DNA of 64,000 nt from Pseudomonas reidholzensis (GCF_900536025.1 NZ_UNOZ01000023.1:1-64000), one strand, 5' to 3'. Shown: positions 19,038 to 28,013, counted from the first letter of the stretch. Translations and numbers: made by a program. The notes: generated by a model from the sequence alone, not told the origin.

Positions 19038-19938
19038 AGAGATAGCCTCCCAGGCAGATCACCAGCAACCACAGCCACACGCCGCGCTGCACCAGGCTCC
19101 AGCCACGCTCGATGGCTTCGGCGTCGGCCATCGGCCCCTCGCCCAGGCGCGGGCGCTCGTGCAGCTCGCCATGGTAGACCGCCGGCCCACCCAGCTCGAC
19201 GCCCAGCGCACCGGCGCCCGCGGCCATCACCGGGCCGGCGTTGGGGCTGTCCCACAGCGGCGCCTGATTGCGCCAGCAGGCCAGGGCCAGGCGGGTCTTG
19301 CCGAGCAGCGCGTAGGTCAGCGCCACCAGCCTGGCGGGCACATAGTTGAGCACGTCATCGATGCGCGCGGCGGCCCAGCCGAACCGCTCGAAGCGTTCGT
19401 TGCGATAACCCCACATGGCGTCCAGGGTATTGCTCAGGCGGTACAGCACCACGCCCGGCGCGCCAGCGACGATGAACCAGAACAGCGCGGCAAACACCGC
19501 GTCGCTGCCGTTTTCCAGCACCGACTCGGTGGCCGCGCGGGCCACGGCGGGCTCGTCCAGCTCGCGGGTCTCGCGGCTGACCAGATACCCCACACGCCGC
19601 CGTGCCTCGGTCAGGTCACCACGGCGCAAGGCCTCGGCCACCGGCAGCACATGTTCGCCCAGGCTGCGCAGGCCCAGCGCGCAATACAGCGCCAGCACGT
19701 CGACGATCCAGCCGATGTACGGCAACCAGGAGAGGATCAGCGCCAGCAGGGTCAGCGGCACCACGGCCAGGAACCAGGCACTGACGCCATGGCTGCGCCA
19801 GCCTCGGCCACCGGCATTGAGCCGTTGCTCGAGGCGCTTGGCCAGGTTGCCGAAGGCCACCAGCGGATGGCGCCGTTGCGGCTCGCCAAGCAAGGCGTCG
19901 AGGGCGACGCCGGCCACGGTCAGCAGGGCCACGCTCAT
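19030..19938 (-). CDS. cbiB: Adenosylcobinamide-phosphate synthase
   Basis: This 302-residue membrane protein attaches aminopropanol (phosphate) to cobyric acid. The N-terminal [19 protein letters not shown]-type motif, a central [17 protein letters not shown] block and four or so hydrophobic segments are typical of CbiB/CobD. I start at MSVALL (19938), whose ATG overlaps the bluB stop as ATGA; the frame extends five codons upstream. It is named cobD in Pseudomonas literature. Confidence 0.93.
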   Translation of the reverse strand: MSVALLTVAGVALDALLGEPQRRHPLVAFGNLAKRLEQRLNAGGRGWRSHGVSAWFLAVVPLTLLALILSWLPYIGWIVDVLALYCALGLRSLGEHVLPVAEALRRGDLTEARRRVGYLVSRETRELDEPAVARAATESVLENGSDAVFAALFWFIVAGAPGVVLYRLSNTLDAMWGYRNERFERFGWAAARIDDVLNYVPARLVALTYALLGKTRLALACWRNQAPLWDSPNAGPVMAAGAGALGVELGGPAVYHGELHERPRLGEGPMADAEAIERGWSLVQRGVWLWLLVICLGGYLYA

Positions 19939-20585
19939 GGCTGCTCCCCCCATTGGTTGTCGTAGAGCATGTCGCTCAAAGGCCGTTGTTCGGCCCAGTC
20001 CTGCATGACCAGCATCGGCGCGGGGTAGAACGCCTCGACCGGCCCCAGGCAGAGCACCGCGACCGGTTTGGCGCCGGCCGGCATGCCCAGCAGCTGGCCC
20101 AGCGCCTGCGGGTCGAACAGCGACACCCAGCCCATCCCCAGGCCCTCGGCACGCGCCGCCAGCCAGAGGTTCTGGATCGCGCAGGCAAGCGAGGCAAGGT
20201 CCATTTCCGGCAGGGTACGGCGGCCGAAGATGTGCGGCTCGCGGTTGTCCATCAGCGCGGCGACCAGTACCTCGGCGCAGTCGTTGATGCCTTCGACCTT
20301 GAGTTTCATGAATTCATCGGAGCGCTCGCCGAGGGCTTCGGCCGTGCGCACCCGCTCCTCCTCGACCAGCGCCTGGATGCGCCCGCGCAGTTCACGCTGG
20401 CTGATGCGGATGAAGCGCCAGGGTTGCATCAGCCCAACGCTGGGGGCCTGGTGGGCGGCGCCGAGCAGGCGTGTGAGCAGCTCCGGGGCCACTTCGCCAC
20501 CGGCAAAGTGGCGCATGTCGCGGCGCTCACCGATGGCCCGGTACAGTGCATCGCGCTCGGCCGTGCTGAAAGCGTGTTCGTTCAT
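19935..20585 (-). CDS. bluB: 5,6-dimethylbenzimidazole synthase
   Basis: This 216-residue nitroreductase-fold flavoenzyme breaks down FMNH2 with oxygen to give the DMB lower ligand of B12. Visible features are [10 protein letters not shown] at residues 18-27, the [15 protein letters not shown] flavin-binding segment and the conserved [14 protein letters not shown] block. Its presence in the operon means the cell can make DMB aerobically. Both ends overlap their neighbours by four bases. Confidence 0.95.
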   Translation of the reverse strand: MNEHAFSTAERDALYRAIGERRDMRHFAGGEVAPELLTRLLGAAHQAPSVGLMQPWRFIRISQRELRGRIQALVEEERVRTAEALGERSDEFMKLKVEGINDCAEVLVAALMDNREPHIFGRRTLPEMDLASLACAIQNLWLAARAEGLGMGWVSLFDPQALGQLLGMPAGAKPVAVLCLGPVEAFYPAPMLVMQDWAEQRPLSDMLYDNQWGEQP

Positions 20586-21877
20586 GGTCGCAGCAGCGCC
20601 GCCGCCGCATCAGGGTTGGACGGGAAATAGAAGTGCACGTAGGAGGCGGTCAGCCGTCCCAGGCGATAGACCGCCTCGTTGCCACGCCCGCCATTGGGGC
20701 TCAGCCCGCGGGCGATGGGTTCGAGCGCGGTGCTGGTCAACGAATGGTGATAGGTGTGGCCGCGCAAGGTGCCTTCCGGCAGCTCTACCGCTTGCAGGGC
20801 AAGGGCCGCCAGGCGCTTCTGCATCACCGCTTCGCCCGGCAGCAGGCCGAGCAAGGGCGCGCGCTCGCCGGCAACGTCGGTCAGCGCATCGAGCAGGTAG
20901 AGCATGCCGCCACACTCGGCCAGCAGCGGCTTGCCCTGGGCATGATGGGCGCGGATCGCTTCGAGCATCGGTGCGTTGGCCGCCAAGGCATGGTGGTGCA
21001 GCTCTGGATAGCCACCGGGCAGGTACAGGCTGTCCACCGCCGGCATCTCACGGTCGTGCAGCGGCGAGAACACCGCCAGCTCGGCGCCCATGGCACGCAG
21101 CAGCTCAAGGTTGGCGCCATAGGTGAAGGCAAAGGCTTCGTCCTGGGCGACGCCGATGCGCACGCCGGCCAGCGAACGTGTCACGGGCACCGGCTCGGGC
21201 GCGGCGAAGGTGACAGGCGGCGGCAGCGCTGCATCGCAGCTCGAGCCGAGCGCCTCGGCGGCGGCGTCCAGGCGCACATCGAGGTCATTCAGCTCGCTGG
21301 CCTGGACCAGCCCGAGGTGGCGGCTGGGCAACTCGATGCCGCGCTCGCGCGACAACCCGCCGTACCAGCGCAGGCCTTCGGTGAGGCTGCCTTCGAGCAG
21401 CTGCGCATGGCGCAGGCTGCCCACGCGGTTGGCCAGCACTCCGGCAAACGGCATGTCGGCCTGGTAGCGCGCCAAGCCCAGGGCCAGCGCGCCAAAGGTC
21501 TGGGCCATGGCCGTGCCATCGATCACCGCCAGCACCGGCACGCCGAAATGCCGCGCCAGGTCGGCGCTCGACGGCGTGCCATCGAACAGCCCCATGACCC
21601 CTTCGATGAGGATCAGGTCGGCCTCGGCGGCCGCTTCCCAGAGCAGCCGACGGCTTTCATCGGCGCCGATCATCCACAGGTCGAGCTGGTACACCGGGTG
21701 GCCGCTGGCACGCTCGAGGATCATCGGGTCGAGAAAGTCCGGGCCGCACTTGAACACCCGGACCTTACGCCCGAGGTTGCGGTGCAGGCGGGCCAGGGCG
21801 GCGGTGACCGTGGTCTTGCCCTGGCCGGATGCCGGTGCTGCGATCAGCACCGCCGGACACTGGCGGGGCTCACTCAT
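20582..21877 (-). CDS. cobB: Cobyrinic/hydrogenobyrinic acid a,c-diamide synthase
   Basis: This 431-residue glutamine amidotransferase amidates the a and c side chains. The P-loop APASGQGKTTVT is at residues 11-22. The glutaminase nucleophile lies in LLAECGGMLYLLDAL, with HTYHHSLTS near the C terminus holding the partner His. It sits between cobO and bluB with four-base overlaps on each side. Confidence 0.95.
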   Translation of the reverse strand: MSEPRQCPAVLIAAPASGQGKTTVTAALARLHRNLGRKVRVFKCGPDFLDPMILERASGHPVYQLDLWMIGADESRRLLWEAAAEADLILIEGVMGLFDGTPSSADLARHFGVPVLAVIDGTAMAQTFGALALGLARYQADMPFAGVLANRVGSLRHAQLLEGSLTEGLRWYGGLSRERGIELPSRHLGLVQASELNDLDVRLDAAAEALGSSCDAALPPPVTFAAPEPVPVTRSLAGVRIGVAQDEAFAFTYGANLELLRAMGAELAVFSPLHDREMPAVDSLYLPGGYPELHHHALAANAPMLEAIRAHHAQGKPLLAECGGMLYLLDALTDVAGERAPLLGLLPGEAVMQKRLAALALQAVELPEGTLRGHTYHHSLTSTALEPIARGLSPNGGRGNEAVYRLGRLTASYVHFYFPSNPDAAAALLRP

Positions 21878-22485
21878 AATTCCACGCCCTTCTGCGCGCG
21901 GATACCGGCCTGGAAGGCGTGCTTGAGCACGCCCATCTCGGTCACGGTGTCGGCCAGCTCGATCATCTGCTCCTTGGCGCCACGGCCGGTGACGATGACG
22001 TGCTGCATCGGCGGGCGCGCCTGCAGGTCGGTGAGCACCTGGTCGAGGTCGAGGTAGCCGTGCTTGAGGGCGATGTTCAGCTCATCGAGGACGACGAACT
22101 GGATCGACGGGTCCTGCAGCAGTTGCCGCGACACGTCCCAGGCTGCTTCAGCCGCGGCGATGTCGCGTTGGCGGTCCTGGGTTTCCCAGGTAAAGCCCTC
22201 GCCCATCACGTGGTAGCGCACCTGCTCGGGGAAGCGCCGGAAAAACAGCTCTTCGCCGGTGCTGTTGCGGCCCTTGATGAACTGCACCACACCGCACTGC
22301 ATGCCATGGCCGAGGGCGCGCGCGAGCATGCCGAAGGCCGAGCTGCTCTTGCCCTTGCCGTTGCCGGTGAGCACCAGCAGCAAGCCGCACTCGTTGGGGG
22401 AATTGGCGATGCGCTCGTCGATCACCGCCTTCTTGCGCTGCATGCGCGCCAGGTGGCGTTCGTCGCGTTCGGGGGTTTCGCTCAT
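21874..22485 (-). CDS. cobO: Cob(I)yrinic acid a,c-diamide adenosyltransferase (CobA/CobO type)
   Basis: This 203-residue enzyme adds the adenosyl upper ligand to the corrin. The P-loop TGNGKGKSSSAFGMLARALGHG lies near residues 41-62, VVQFIKG follows and VVLDELNIALKHGYL is the Walker-B-like motif. It is the first gene of the ten-gene B12 operon. Its ATG follows GGAGAA by six bases, and about 130 bp upstream begins a cobalamin riboswitch. Confidence 0.96.
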   Translation of the reverse strand: MSETPERDERHLARMQRKKAVIDERIANSPNECGLLLVLTGNGKGKSSSAFGMLARALGHGMQCGVVQFIKGRNSTGEELFFRRFPEQVRYHVMGEGFTWETQDRQRDIAAAEAAWDVSRQLLQDPSIQFVVLDELNIALKHGYLDLDQVLTDLQARPPMQHVIVTGRGAKEQMIELADTVTEMGVLKHAFQAGIRAQKGVEL

Positions 22486-22617
22486 CAGGGTTCTCCGCAG
22501 GTTGCCTGCGCGCGCAGTGGGCGGCGACAGATCGATAGGCAGGCAAACGGAGAACGCGCAGGCGCCGTGGCGCAGGCCACAGTGAACTGTGCATCACCCT
22601 CCGTGATGCCGTTGGCA

Positions 22618-22805
22618 GTAACAGGCCGGTCTCCGGGCTCGTGAGCGGGGCTGGGCCCGATGGCTGCGCGCCTTCCCGGATCGAACGATCCAGTGGCCGT
22701 GCGCGGCCTTGACTCACCTACCGTTGCGGGGGCAGCGCCGGAATGTCACCGGCTTCCCAGTTTCACCCCGCCAGAGCATCGTCCGCAGGGCACCTGAAAC
22801 ACGTC
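22618..22805 (-). promoter_or_regulatory. Cobalamin (AdoCbl) riboswitch controlling the cob operon
   Basis: Read on the minus strand the leader contains, in order, GGTGAAACTGGGAAGCCGG, then GCTGCCCCCGCAACGGTA, then GCCACTG, and the B12 box AGCCCGGAGACCGGCC (about 22624-22639). These are the conserved pieces of the class-I cobalamin aptamer in the right order. A GCATCAC...GTGATGC hairpin (about 22590-22610), whose loop includes GGAGG, follows and may be part of the expression platform. Binding of adenosylcobalamin should lower expression of cobO-cobS. Confidence 0.93.
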
Positions 22806-22912
22806 GCGAAGGTTAGAGGGTTGGGCTCGGAGCGTCAATTAAACAAGGCACTGAACCTCGCTGAACCTCAGCCGCTCTTAACTTCAAGGCCCCTCTCACG
22901 AGAATCCCGAGC

Positions 22913-24229
22913 ATGAACAGGACGAGAACTGCGGTTGCGCTGGTGCTGGTCGCCGGCCTCGGTGGCTGCGGCGAAACCGCCAGCCTGGGTGTCAGTGATG
23001 GCTTCGGCCCAGCGCCACGACTGCCGGAGCCGAACAAGACCCTGATCCCGACCGTCAACGTCGCCCCGGCAATCGGTTGGCCACAGGGTGGCAAGCCGAT
23101 TGCCGCCGCTGGCACCCAGGTGGTGGCGTTCGCCGACAAGCTCGACCATCCGCGCTGGCTCTATGTGTTGCCCAATGGCGATGTGCTGGTGGCGGAAACC
23201 AACGCCCCGCCCAAGCCCGACGATGGCAAGGGCGTACGCGGCTGGTTCATGAACAAGGCCATGGCCCGCGCGGGTGCCGGCGTGCCCAGCGCCAACCGGA
23301 TCACCCTGCTGCGCGACGCCGACCATGATGGGGTCGCCGAGACCCGCAGCACCTTTATCGAAGGGCTCAATTCGCCGTTCGGCATGGCCCTGGTCGGCAA
23401 GGACTTCTACGTGGCCGACACCGACCGGCTGCTGCGCTTTCACTATGAACCGGGCGCGCTGCAGATCCGCGAGCAGGGCCAGAAGGTCGTCGACTTGCCG
23501 GGCGGCACGCTCAACCATCACTGGACCAAGAACGTCATCGCCAGCCCCGACGGCTCAAAGCTCTATGTGACGGTGGGCTCCAACAGCAACGTCGGCGAAA
23601 ACGGCATGGACCAGGAGCAGGGCCGCGCGGCGATCTGGCAGGTCGACCCGGCCAGCGGCCAGCACCGCCTGTTTGCCTCAGGCCTGCGCAACCCCAATGG
23701 CCTGGCCTGGGAGCCGCAGTCCGGGGCGCTGTGGACGGCGGTCAACGAGCGCGATGAGATCGGCAGCGACCTGGTGCCCGACTACATCACCTCGGTCAAG
23801 GATGGCGGCTTCTATGGCTGGCCCTACAGCTACTACGGGCAGCATGTGGACAGCCGGGTCACGCCGCAGGATGCGCAAAAGGTCGCCAGCGCGCTGGTCC
23901 CCGACTATGCCGTGGGGCCGCACACCGCCTCGCTTGGGCTGACCTTCGCCGAGCCGGGTGTGTTGCCCGCACCGTTCGAGCGCGGTGCCTTGATCGGCCA
24001 GCACGGCTCGTGGAACCGCAAGCCGCACAGTGGCTACAAAGTGGTCTTCGTGCCCTTCGATGCTGCCGGTAAACCCGCAGGCAAGCCGGTGGACCTGCTC
24101 AGTGGTTTTCTCGATGGCGATGGCAAGGCGATGGGCCGGCCGGTGGGCGTGATCAACGACGGGCGTGACGGCGTGTTGGTGGCGGACGATGTCGGCAATA
24201 TGATCTGGCGGGTGAGCAAGGCGCGCTGA
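22913..24229 (+). CDS. PQQ-type sugar (L-sorbosone-like) dehydrogenase lipoprotein
   Basis: This 438-residue protein has a lipoprotein signal with lipobox LGGC (Cys19) and then a six-bladed beta-propeller of the glucose/sorbosone dehydrogenase family. Conserved bits include LPNGDVLVAETN, RDADHDGVAETR, GLNSPFGMAL, VTVGSNSNVGENG, GLRNPNGLAWEP, NERDEIG and HGSWNRKPHSGYKV. Family members oxidise sugars or related aldehydes with PQQ in the periplasm, but the substrate here is unknown. It is divergent from the cob operon and convergent with the NlpC/P60 gene. Confidence 0.85.
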   Translation: MNRTRTAVALVLVAGLGGCGETASLGVSDGFGPAPRLPEPNKTLIPTVNVAPAIGWPQGGKPIAAAGTQVVAFADKLDHPRWLYVLPNGDVLVAETNAPPKPDDGKGVRGWFMNKAMARAGAGVPSANRITLLRDADHDGVAETRSTFIEGLNSPFGMALVGKDFYVADTDRLLRFHYEPGALQIREQGQKVVDLPGGTLNHHWTKNVIASPDGSKLYVTVGSNSNVGENGMDQEQGRAAIWQVDPASGQHRLFASGLRNPNGLAWEPQSGALWTAVNERDEIGSDLVPDYITSVKDGGFYGWPYSYYGQHVDSRVTPQDAQKVASALVPDYAVGPHTASLGLTFAEPGVLPAPFERGALIGQHGSWNRKPHSGYKVVFVPFDAAGKPAGKPVDLLSGFLDGDGKAMGRPVGVINDGRDGVLVADDVGNMIWRVSKAR

Positions 24230-24265
24230 TAGCAGATCAGGGGGCCGCCTTGCGGCCCCACCTGC

Positions 24266-24802
24266 TCAAGGATTCTGCGCCAGGTGCCCAGCGGGCAGGA
24301 TGCGCTTGGCCTGCAGGTAAGCCTTGGCCCAGTAGCTGTTGGACAGGTAATCCAGCCTTACCGTGCCGCCGGTACGCGGCGCATGGACGAAACGCCCCTC
24401 GCCCACGTAGATCCCGGCATGGCTGACCTGCCCAGCACCGCTGGTCGCAAAGAACACCAGATCCCCAGACTGCAGGGCATTGGCATCCACATTCGGCGCG
24501 CGCATGCCGATCATCTCGCGCGTCGAGCGTGGCAGGCTGATGCCCGCGGCATCCCGGTACACATAGCCAATCAGGCCACTGCAATCAAACCCGGAGTCCG
24601 GTGTATTACCGCCCCAGCGGTACGGCGTGCCCACCAGCCCAATGGCCCGGAACAACACATCCTCCGCCGCAGGCGACGAAGTAACCGGTTGATTGAAAGT
24701 GATTTTTGGCTGAACAACCGGCGCCGGAGCCGGCGCACGGCTGGAGCAGGCAGCCAGCAAGGCCACCAGGGAAAGCATTGCCAAGCGCGCGACTGTCACC
24801 AT
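24266..24802 (-). CDS. NlpC/P60 (C40) cell-wall endopeptidase, lipoprotein
   Basis: This 178-residue protein carries a lipoprotein signal (LSLVALLAACSS) and a C-terminal NlpC/P60 domain. The catalytic Cys is in DSGFDCSGLIGY, the His in VSHAGIYVGEGRF and a second polar residue near FVHAPRTGG. Such enzymes cut D,L-peptide cross-links or stem peptides of peptidoglycan, like MepS. A paralogue lies directly upstream on the same strand; the two share most of the catalytic domain and probably arose by duplication. Confidence 0.88.
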   Translation of the reverse strand: MVTVARLAMLSLVALLAACSSRAPAPAPVVQPKITFNQPVTSSPAAEDVLFRAIGLVGTPYRWGGNTPDSGFDCSGLIGYVYRDAAGISLPRSTREMIGMRAPNVDANALQSGDLVFFATSGAGQVSHAGIYVGEGRFVHAPRTGGTVRLDYLSNSYWAKAYLQAKRILPAGHLAQNP

Positions 24803-24880
24803 GGCCAGAACTTCCTGTCAGAGAGCGATCGGCCACAGCCGAAAAGCGTTGAGAATTTAGATTAGACGGTTTCTGTAAAC

Positions 24881-24918
24881 GCACACGGCGGCGAGCTTTT
24901 CAGCTCGCCGCCGTGTGC
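24881..24918. terminator. Perfect 17-bp hairpin between the two NlpC/P60 genes
   Basis: Seventeen bases (24881-24897) pair perfectly with 24902-24918 around a TTTC loop. It lies just beyond the stop of the upstream gene. There is no long T tract, so it may stabilise the upstream mRNA end or attenuate read-through rather than be a classic terminator. Confidence 0.6.
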
Positions 24919-24936
24919 GAATATAGCAATTAGCTA

Positions 24937-25575
24937 TCAGTTACGCGAGATCGTGGTCGGCGCCATGGCCAGGGCGCGCTTGGCCTCGATAAAGGTCTTG
25001 CTCCAGTAGCGATCACCGAGGTTGTCGATGCGCACACCACCGCTGCGGCGGCTGCTGGAGTGGATGAACTGGTTGTCACCCAGGTAGATGCCAGCATGGC
25101 TGACCCGGCCGCGGCCGTTGGTGCTGAAGAACAGCAGGTCGCCCGGTTTGAGCTTGTTGCGCGCCACTTTCGGTGCATCGACGTTGATCATTTCGCGGGT
25201 CGAGCGTGGCAGGTTCATGCCAGCCTCTTCGCGGAACAGATAGCCGATGAAACCGCTGCAGTCGAAACCGGACTGCTCAGAGGTGCCGCCGAAACGGTAG
25301 CGGGTGCCGATCAACGCCATGCCACGCTCCAGGATGCTGTCGGCAAGGACAGGCAGCTGGTAGGGCTTGCTGTTGCTGGAGAAGGTGTTCAGGTCTTCTT
25401 CGCTGGCCAGCGACTCTTCATCAAAAACCGAAGAAGCCGAAGGTTTGGCCACGACCGCAGTGTGAGCGGCGACCTGGGGGTGATCCTGGGGCTGGGAAAC
25501 CGGGCCATGAGCCGCGCAGCCAAAAAGCAGGGTCACGAGTGCGAGTGGCACGAGGGGTGCGAAGCGCTTTAGCAT
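24937..25575 (-). CDS. NlpC/P60 (C40) cell-wall endopeptidase, lipoprotein
   Basis: This 212-residue protein begins with a lipoprotein signal (LVPLALVTLLFGCAAHG) followed by a low-complexity linker and a C-terminal NlpC/P60 domain. The catalytic Cys is in SGFDCSGFIGY and the His in RVSHAGIYLGDNQF. It is a paralogue of the next gene downstream but has a longer linker (residues ~35-80). The ATG at 25575 is chosen; a GTG two codons upstream is also in frame. Expected role: peptidoglycan endopeptidase in envelope growth. Confidence 0.88.
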   Translation of the reverse strand: MLKRFAPLVPLALVTLLFGCAAHGPVSQPQDHPQVAAHTAVVAKPSASSVFDEESLASEEDLNTFSSNSKPYQLPVLADSILERGMALIGTRYRFGGTSEQSGFDCSGFIGYLFREEAGMNLPRSTREMINVDAPKVARNKLKPGDLLFFSTNGRGRVSHAGIYLGDNQFIHSSSRRSGGVRIDNLGDRYWSKTFIEAKRALAMAPTTISRN

Positions 25576-25702
25576 GGGCACGACCGTGTCTTTAATCCTT
25601 TAGAAGAGGGAAACTATGCCCTCTATCATGGCCATTTGCAAATTTTATCGAAGAATATGTGACTTTTCCGTTTTACCGCTCTGGGCCGGTGTTTTCAGTC
25701 AC

Positions 25703-26407
25703 TTACCAGCCGAGCGTTTCCTTCAGAAACGGGATGGTCAGCTTGCGCTGGGCCTGCAGGGAGGCCTGGTCGAGTCGCTCGAGCAGGTCAAACAGCGCAC
25801 TCATGCTGCGCGCACCGCGGGTGAGGATGAAGTGCCCGACCTCGTCGGTCAGGTGCAGGCCGCGGCGTGAGGCGCGCAGCTGCAGGGCACGCAGCTTGTC
25901 TTCATCGGACAGGCCACGCATCTGGAAAATCAGCGCCAGGGTCAGCCGCGACTTGAGGTCGGCGAGTTTGATCGGCAGCTCGCGTGGCGAGCTCGAGGCG
26001 GCCAGCAGCAGGCGCCGGCCACTGTCACGCAGGCGGTTGAAGAGGTGGAACATGGCCTCTTCCCAGTCGGCCTTGCCGGCGATCACATGCAGGTCGTCGA
26101 TGCACACCAGCTCGTACTGCTCGAGGTGATCGAGCAGCTCGACACCGCGTTCGAGCAATTGCGCCAGGGGCAGGTACACGGCCAGTTCGCCGCGCTGCTG
26201 GAAACGCTGGGTGGCGGCCTGCAACAGGTGAGTGCGGCCCACACCCTGCTTGCCCCATAAATAGATGAGGCTCTCGGTCCAGCCGGCGTCGGCTTCGCAT
26301 AGCCGCTCGACGTAGCCCAATGCTGCGGCATTGGCGCCCGGATAGTAGTTGATGAAGGTGGCGTCATCGCGCAGACGCACACCCAGGGGCAACTGGATCG
26401 GTTTCAT
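25703..26407 (-). CDS. hda: DnaA regulatory inactivator Hda
   Basis: This 234-residue AAA+ protein works with the loaded beta clamp to promote hydrolysis of DnaA-ATP and prevent re-initiation. The N-terminal QLPLGV segment (residues 5-10) is the clamp-binding motif. Then come the P-loop-like LWGKQGVGRTHLLQA, Walker B VCIDDLHVIAG and a sensor region. I start at MKPIQLPLG, the family start; the frame extends 27 codons upstream. Upstream lies the IS-split repeat. Confidence 0.93.
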   Translation of the reverse strand: MKPIQLPLGVRLRDDATFINYYPGANAAALGYVERLCEADAGWTESLIYLWGKQGVGRTHLLQAATQRFQQRGELAVYLPLAQLLERGVELLDHLEQYELVCIDDLHVIAGKADWEEAMFHLFNRLRDSGRRLLLAASSSPRELPIKLADLKSRLTLALIFQMRGLSDEDKLRALQLRASRRGLHLTDEVGHFILTRGARSMSALFDLLERLDQASLQAQRKLTIPFLKETLGW

Positions 26408-26596
26408 GCTGGGCTGACGGTCGCGAGGACCACGGGGGCCTTTGATAAACAGTGTGCAAAGTCTATACCCGCAACGCGGGCGGCACAATCAGCGCGCGGA
26501 ATAGCCCAAGAAAAATCAATGAGTTGCGCTACAAAAAAGGTTGTTTACGGATGATTGGGAGGGTTGCCGGGGGTGGCGCGGGTCGATTTTTGAGCT

Positions 26597-26652
26597 TATC
26601 CGTTTGCTGTGGTGGGGCTACTGGCCCCTTCCGCCCTTACGGCGGGTCACTT
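26597..26652 (-). repeat. Composite repeat copy 4, left fragment cut off by the IS
   Basis: This 56-bp piece (from GCTTATCC to GGCGGGTCACTT) is the outer end of the left arm. It continues without a missing or duplicated base at 28014, on the far side of the insertion sequence. Confidence 0.9.
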
Positions 26653-26726
26653 AATGAGATGGTCACCCCGGCACTCTGCGCAGGCTAGGCTTGCGCAGGG
26701 TGTTTTTATCTCCGGAGATCATCACC

Positions 26727-27752
26727 ATGAGCGAAGTGGCATTAGTCGGCATCGACATCGGCAAGCACACCTTCCACCTGCATGCTCAGGATAGGTCCGG
26801 CCGGGAAGTGCTACGCAAGAAGTGCTCACGACAGCAATTAATGCGCTTTTTCTCCAACCATCCGGTATGCACCGTGGTGATGGAAGCCTGCGCTGGAGCG
26901 CATTACCTGGCGCGTGAACTGAAAGCTGCGGGGCACGATGCCAAGCTGATTTCCCCTCAGTTCGTGCGACCTTTCGTCAAAAGTAACAAGAACGATTTTG
27001 TCGACGCTCAAGCGATCTGCGAAGCCGCTTCTCGGCCAACGATGCGTTTCGTCGCGGCCAAGACTGTGGAGCAGCAGACGCTTTCAGTCTCACACCGGAT
27101 TCGTGAATCGCTGATCCGCGACCGCACCAAGACGGTGAACCAGATGCATGGATTCTTGCTCGAGTTCGGCATCAGCCTGCCGACCGGGCTGGCAGTCGTC
27201 AAACGGCTAGCCTCGATCCTTGAGGAACACGACCTGCCTGTGCGCCTCATCGCTTTGCTGCAGCGCCAGCACGACCATTTCGTCTATCTGGAAGAGCAAA
27301 TCAAGGTGTTGGACAAGGAGCTGGAAAGCCAGCTGGCTGACGATGATCTCGGAAGCCGTTTGTTGAGCATCCCGTGTGTTGGCCCGATCACCGCCAGCCT
27401 GCTGGCCGTACAGATGGGCGACGGTCAGCAATACAGCTGTAGTCGGGATTTTGCGGCATCCGTCGGTTTGGTACCCAAACAGTTCAGTACCGGCGGCAAG
27501 CCCAACCTGCTAGGAATCAGCAAGCGCGGCGACAAGAATCTACGGCGCTTGTTGGTGCAATGCGCCCGGGTGTACATGCTGCGCCTGGAGCACCAAAAAG
27601 GTCCCTTGGCCGAATGGGTGAGGTCGCTGTCAATGCGGCGACACTCCAATGTGGTGGCCTGTGCGTTGGCCAACAAACTCGCACGTATCGCGTGGGCAAT
27701 CACCACTCGGCACACGCAATATGAAGCGGAGCCAGACGTCACCAACGCCTGA
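26727..27752 (+). CDS. IS110-family DEDD transposase/recombinase
   Basis: This 341-residue recombinase has the N-terminal RuvC-like domain with DEDD residues Asp10, Glu53, Asp90 and Asp93 (in GIDIGKHTFH, VVMEAC and KNDFVDAQAI), a central coiled-coil region and a C-terminal Transposase_20 domain (from IPCVGPITASLLA) with the conserved Ser in RDFAASVGL. It cuts and rejoins DNA guided by the element's own RNA. The ATG at 26727 follows GGAGA; an earlier in-frame start at 26691 is less likely. No frameshift or stop is present, so the gene appears functional. Confidence 0.93.
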   Translation: MSEVALVGIDIGKHTFHLHAQDRSGREVLRKKCSRQQLMRFFSNHPVCTVVMEACAGAHYLARELKAAGHDAKLISPQFVRPFVKSNKNDFVDAQAICEAASRPTMRFVAAKTVEQQTLSVSHRIRESLIRDRTKTVNQMHGFLLEFGISLPTGLAVVKRLASILEEHDLPVRLIALLQRQHDHFVYLEEQIKVLDKELESQLADDDLGSRLLSIPCVGPITASLLAVQMGDGQQYSCSRDFAASVGLVPKQFSTGGKPNLLGISKRGDKNLRRLLVQCARVYMLRLEHQKGPLAEWVRSLSMRRHSNVVACALANKLARIAWAITTRHTQYEAEPDVTNA

Positions 27753-27799
27753 CCCCGCAGTACAGCACCGTTTTGCAAGTGTTTTACCACCAGGTTTTG

Positions 27800-28013
27800 C
27801 GATAGCTGACAACAGATGAAATAAACGGCCGATCGGCCTGACGGTGATCCTGGAAGAAAATTTGGCTCACAGAAGCCGCTCACTTTTTTAGGATCGTCAG
27901 GTGCGAATACTCATCGTGGCGCGGGATTAGAGCCCAATAGACGCCGGATAGATTTAAGCAAGCCACCCATTTCATCCGTTAATCAGTATTGCAAAAAATG
28001 GGGTGACCATAGA
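27800..28013 (+). ncRNA. Predicted guide RNA (seekRNA/bridge RNA) of the IS1111-group element
   Basis: A target-binding loop is visible. CCTGAC-GGT-GATCCT (27837-27851) pairs with AGGATCGTCAGG (27890-27901), and an inner hairpin GGCT...AGCC spans 27864-27877. Between them lie two guide strands. The right guide TCACTTTTTT (27880-27889) equals the target's top strand across the insertion point. The left guide AAGAAAA (27854-27860) is complementary to the target's right side TTTTCTT. A second, weaker loop (about 27905-27950) has CTCAT and ATAGA, matching the element's own left and right ends. Transcript ends are not known. Confidence 0.75.

Larger units (their letters stand above)
26653..28013 (+). 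mobile_element. IS1111-group (IS110 family) insertion sequence, 1361 bp
   Basis: Element ends were set by comparing the interrupted arm with the intact arm at 7061-7085: the target reads CACTT then TTTTTCTTGG, and the seven T residues are shared exactly, two left and five right, with no target duplication. Perfect 11-bp subterminal inverted repeats (ATGGTCACCCC at 26659-26669, GGGGTGACCAT at 28000-28010) lie six and three bases inside the ends, typical of the IS1111 group. It holds one intact DEDD transposase gene and a 261-bp noncoding 3' region. A CTGCGCA...TGCGCAG hairpin lies between the left end and the gene. It looks complete and possibly active. Confidence 0.93.
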
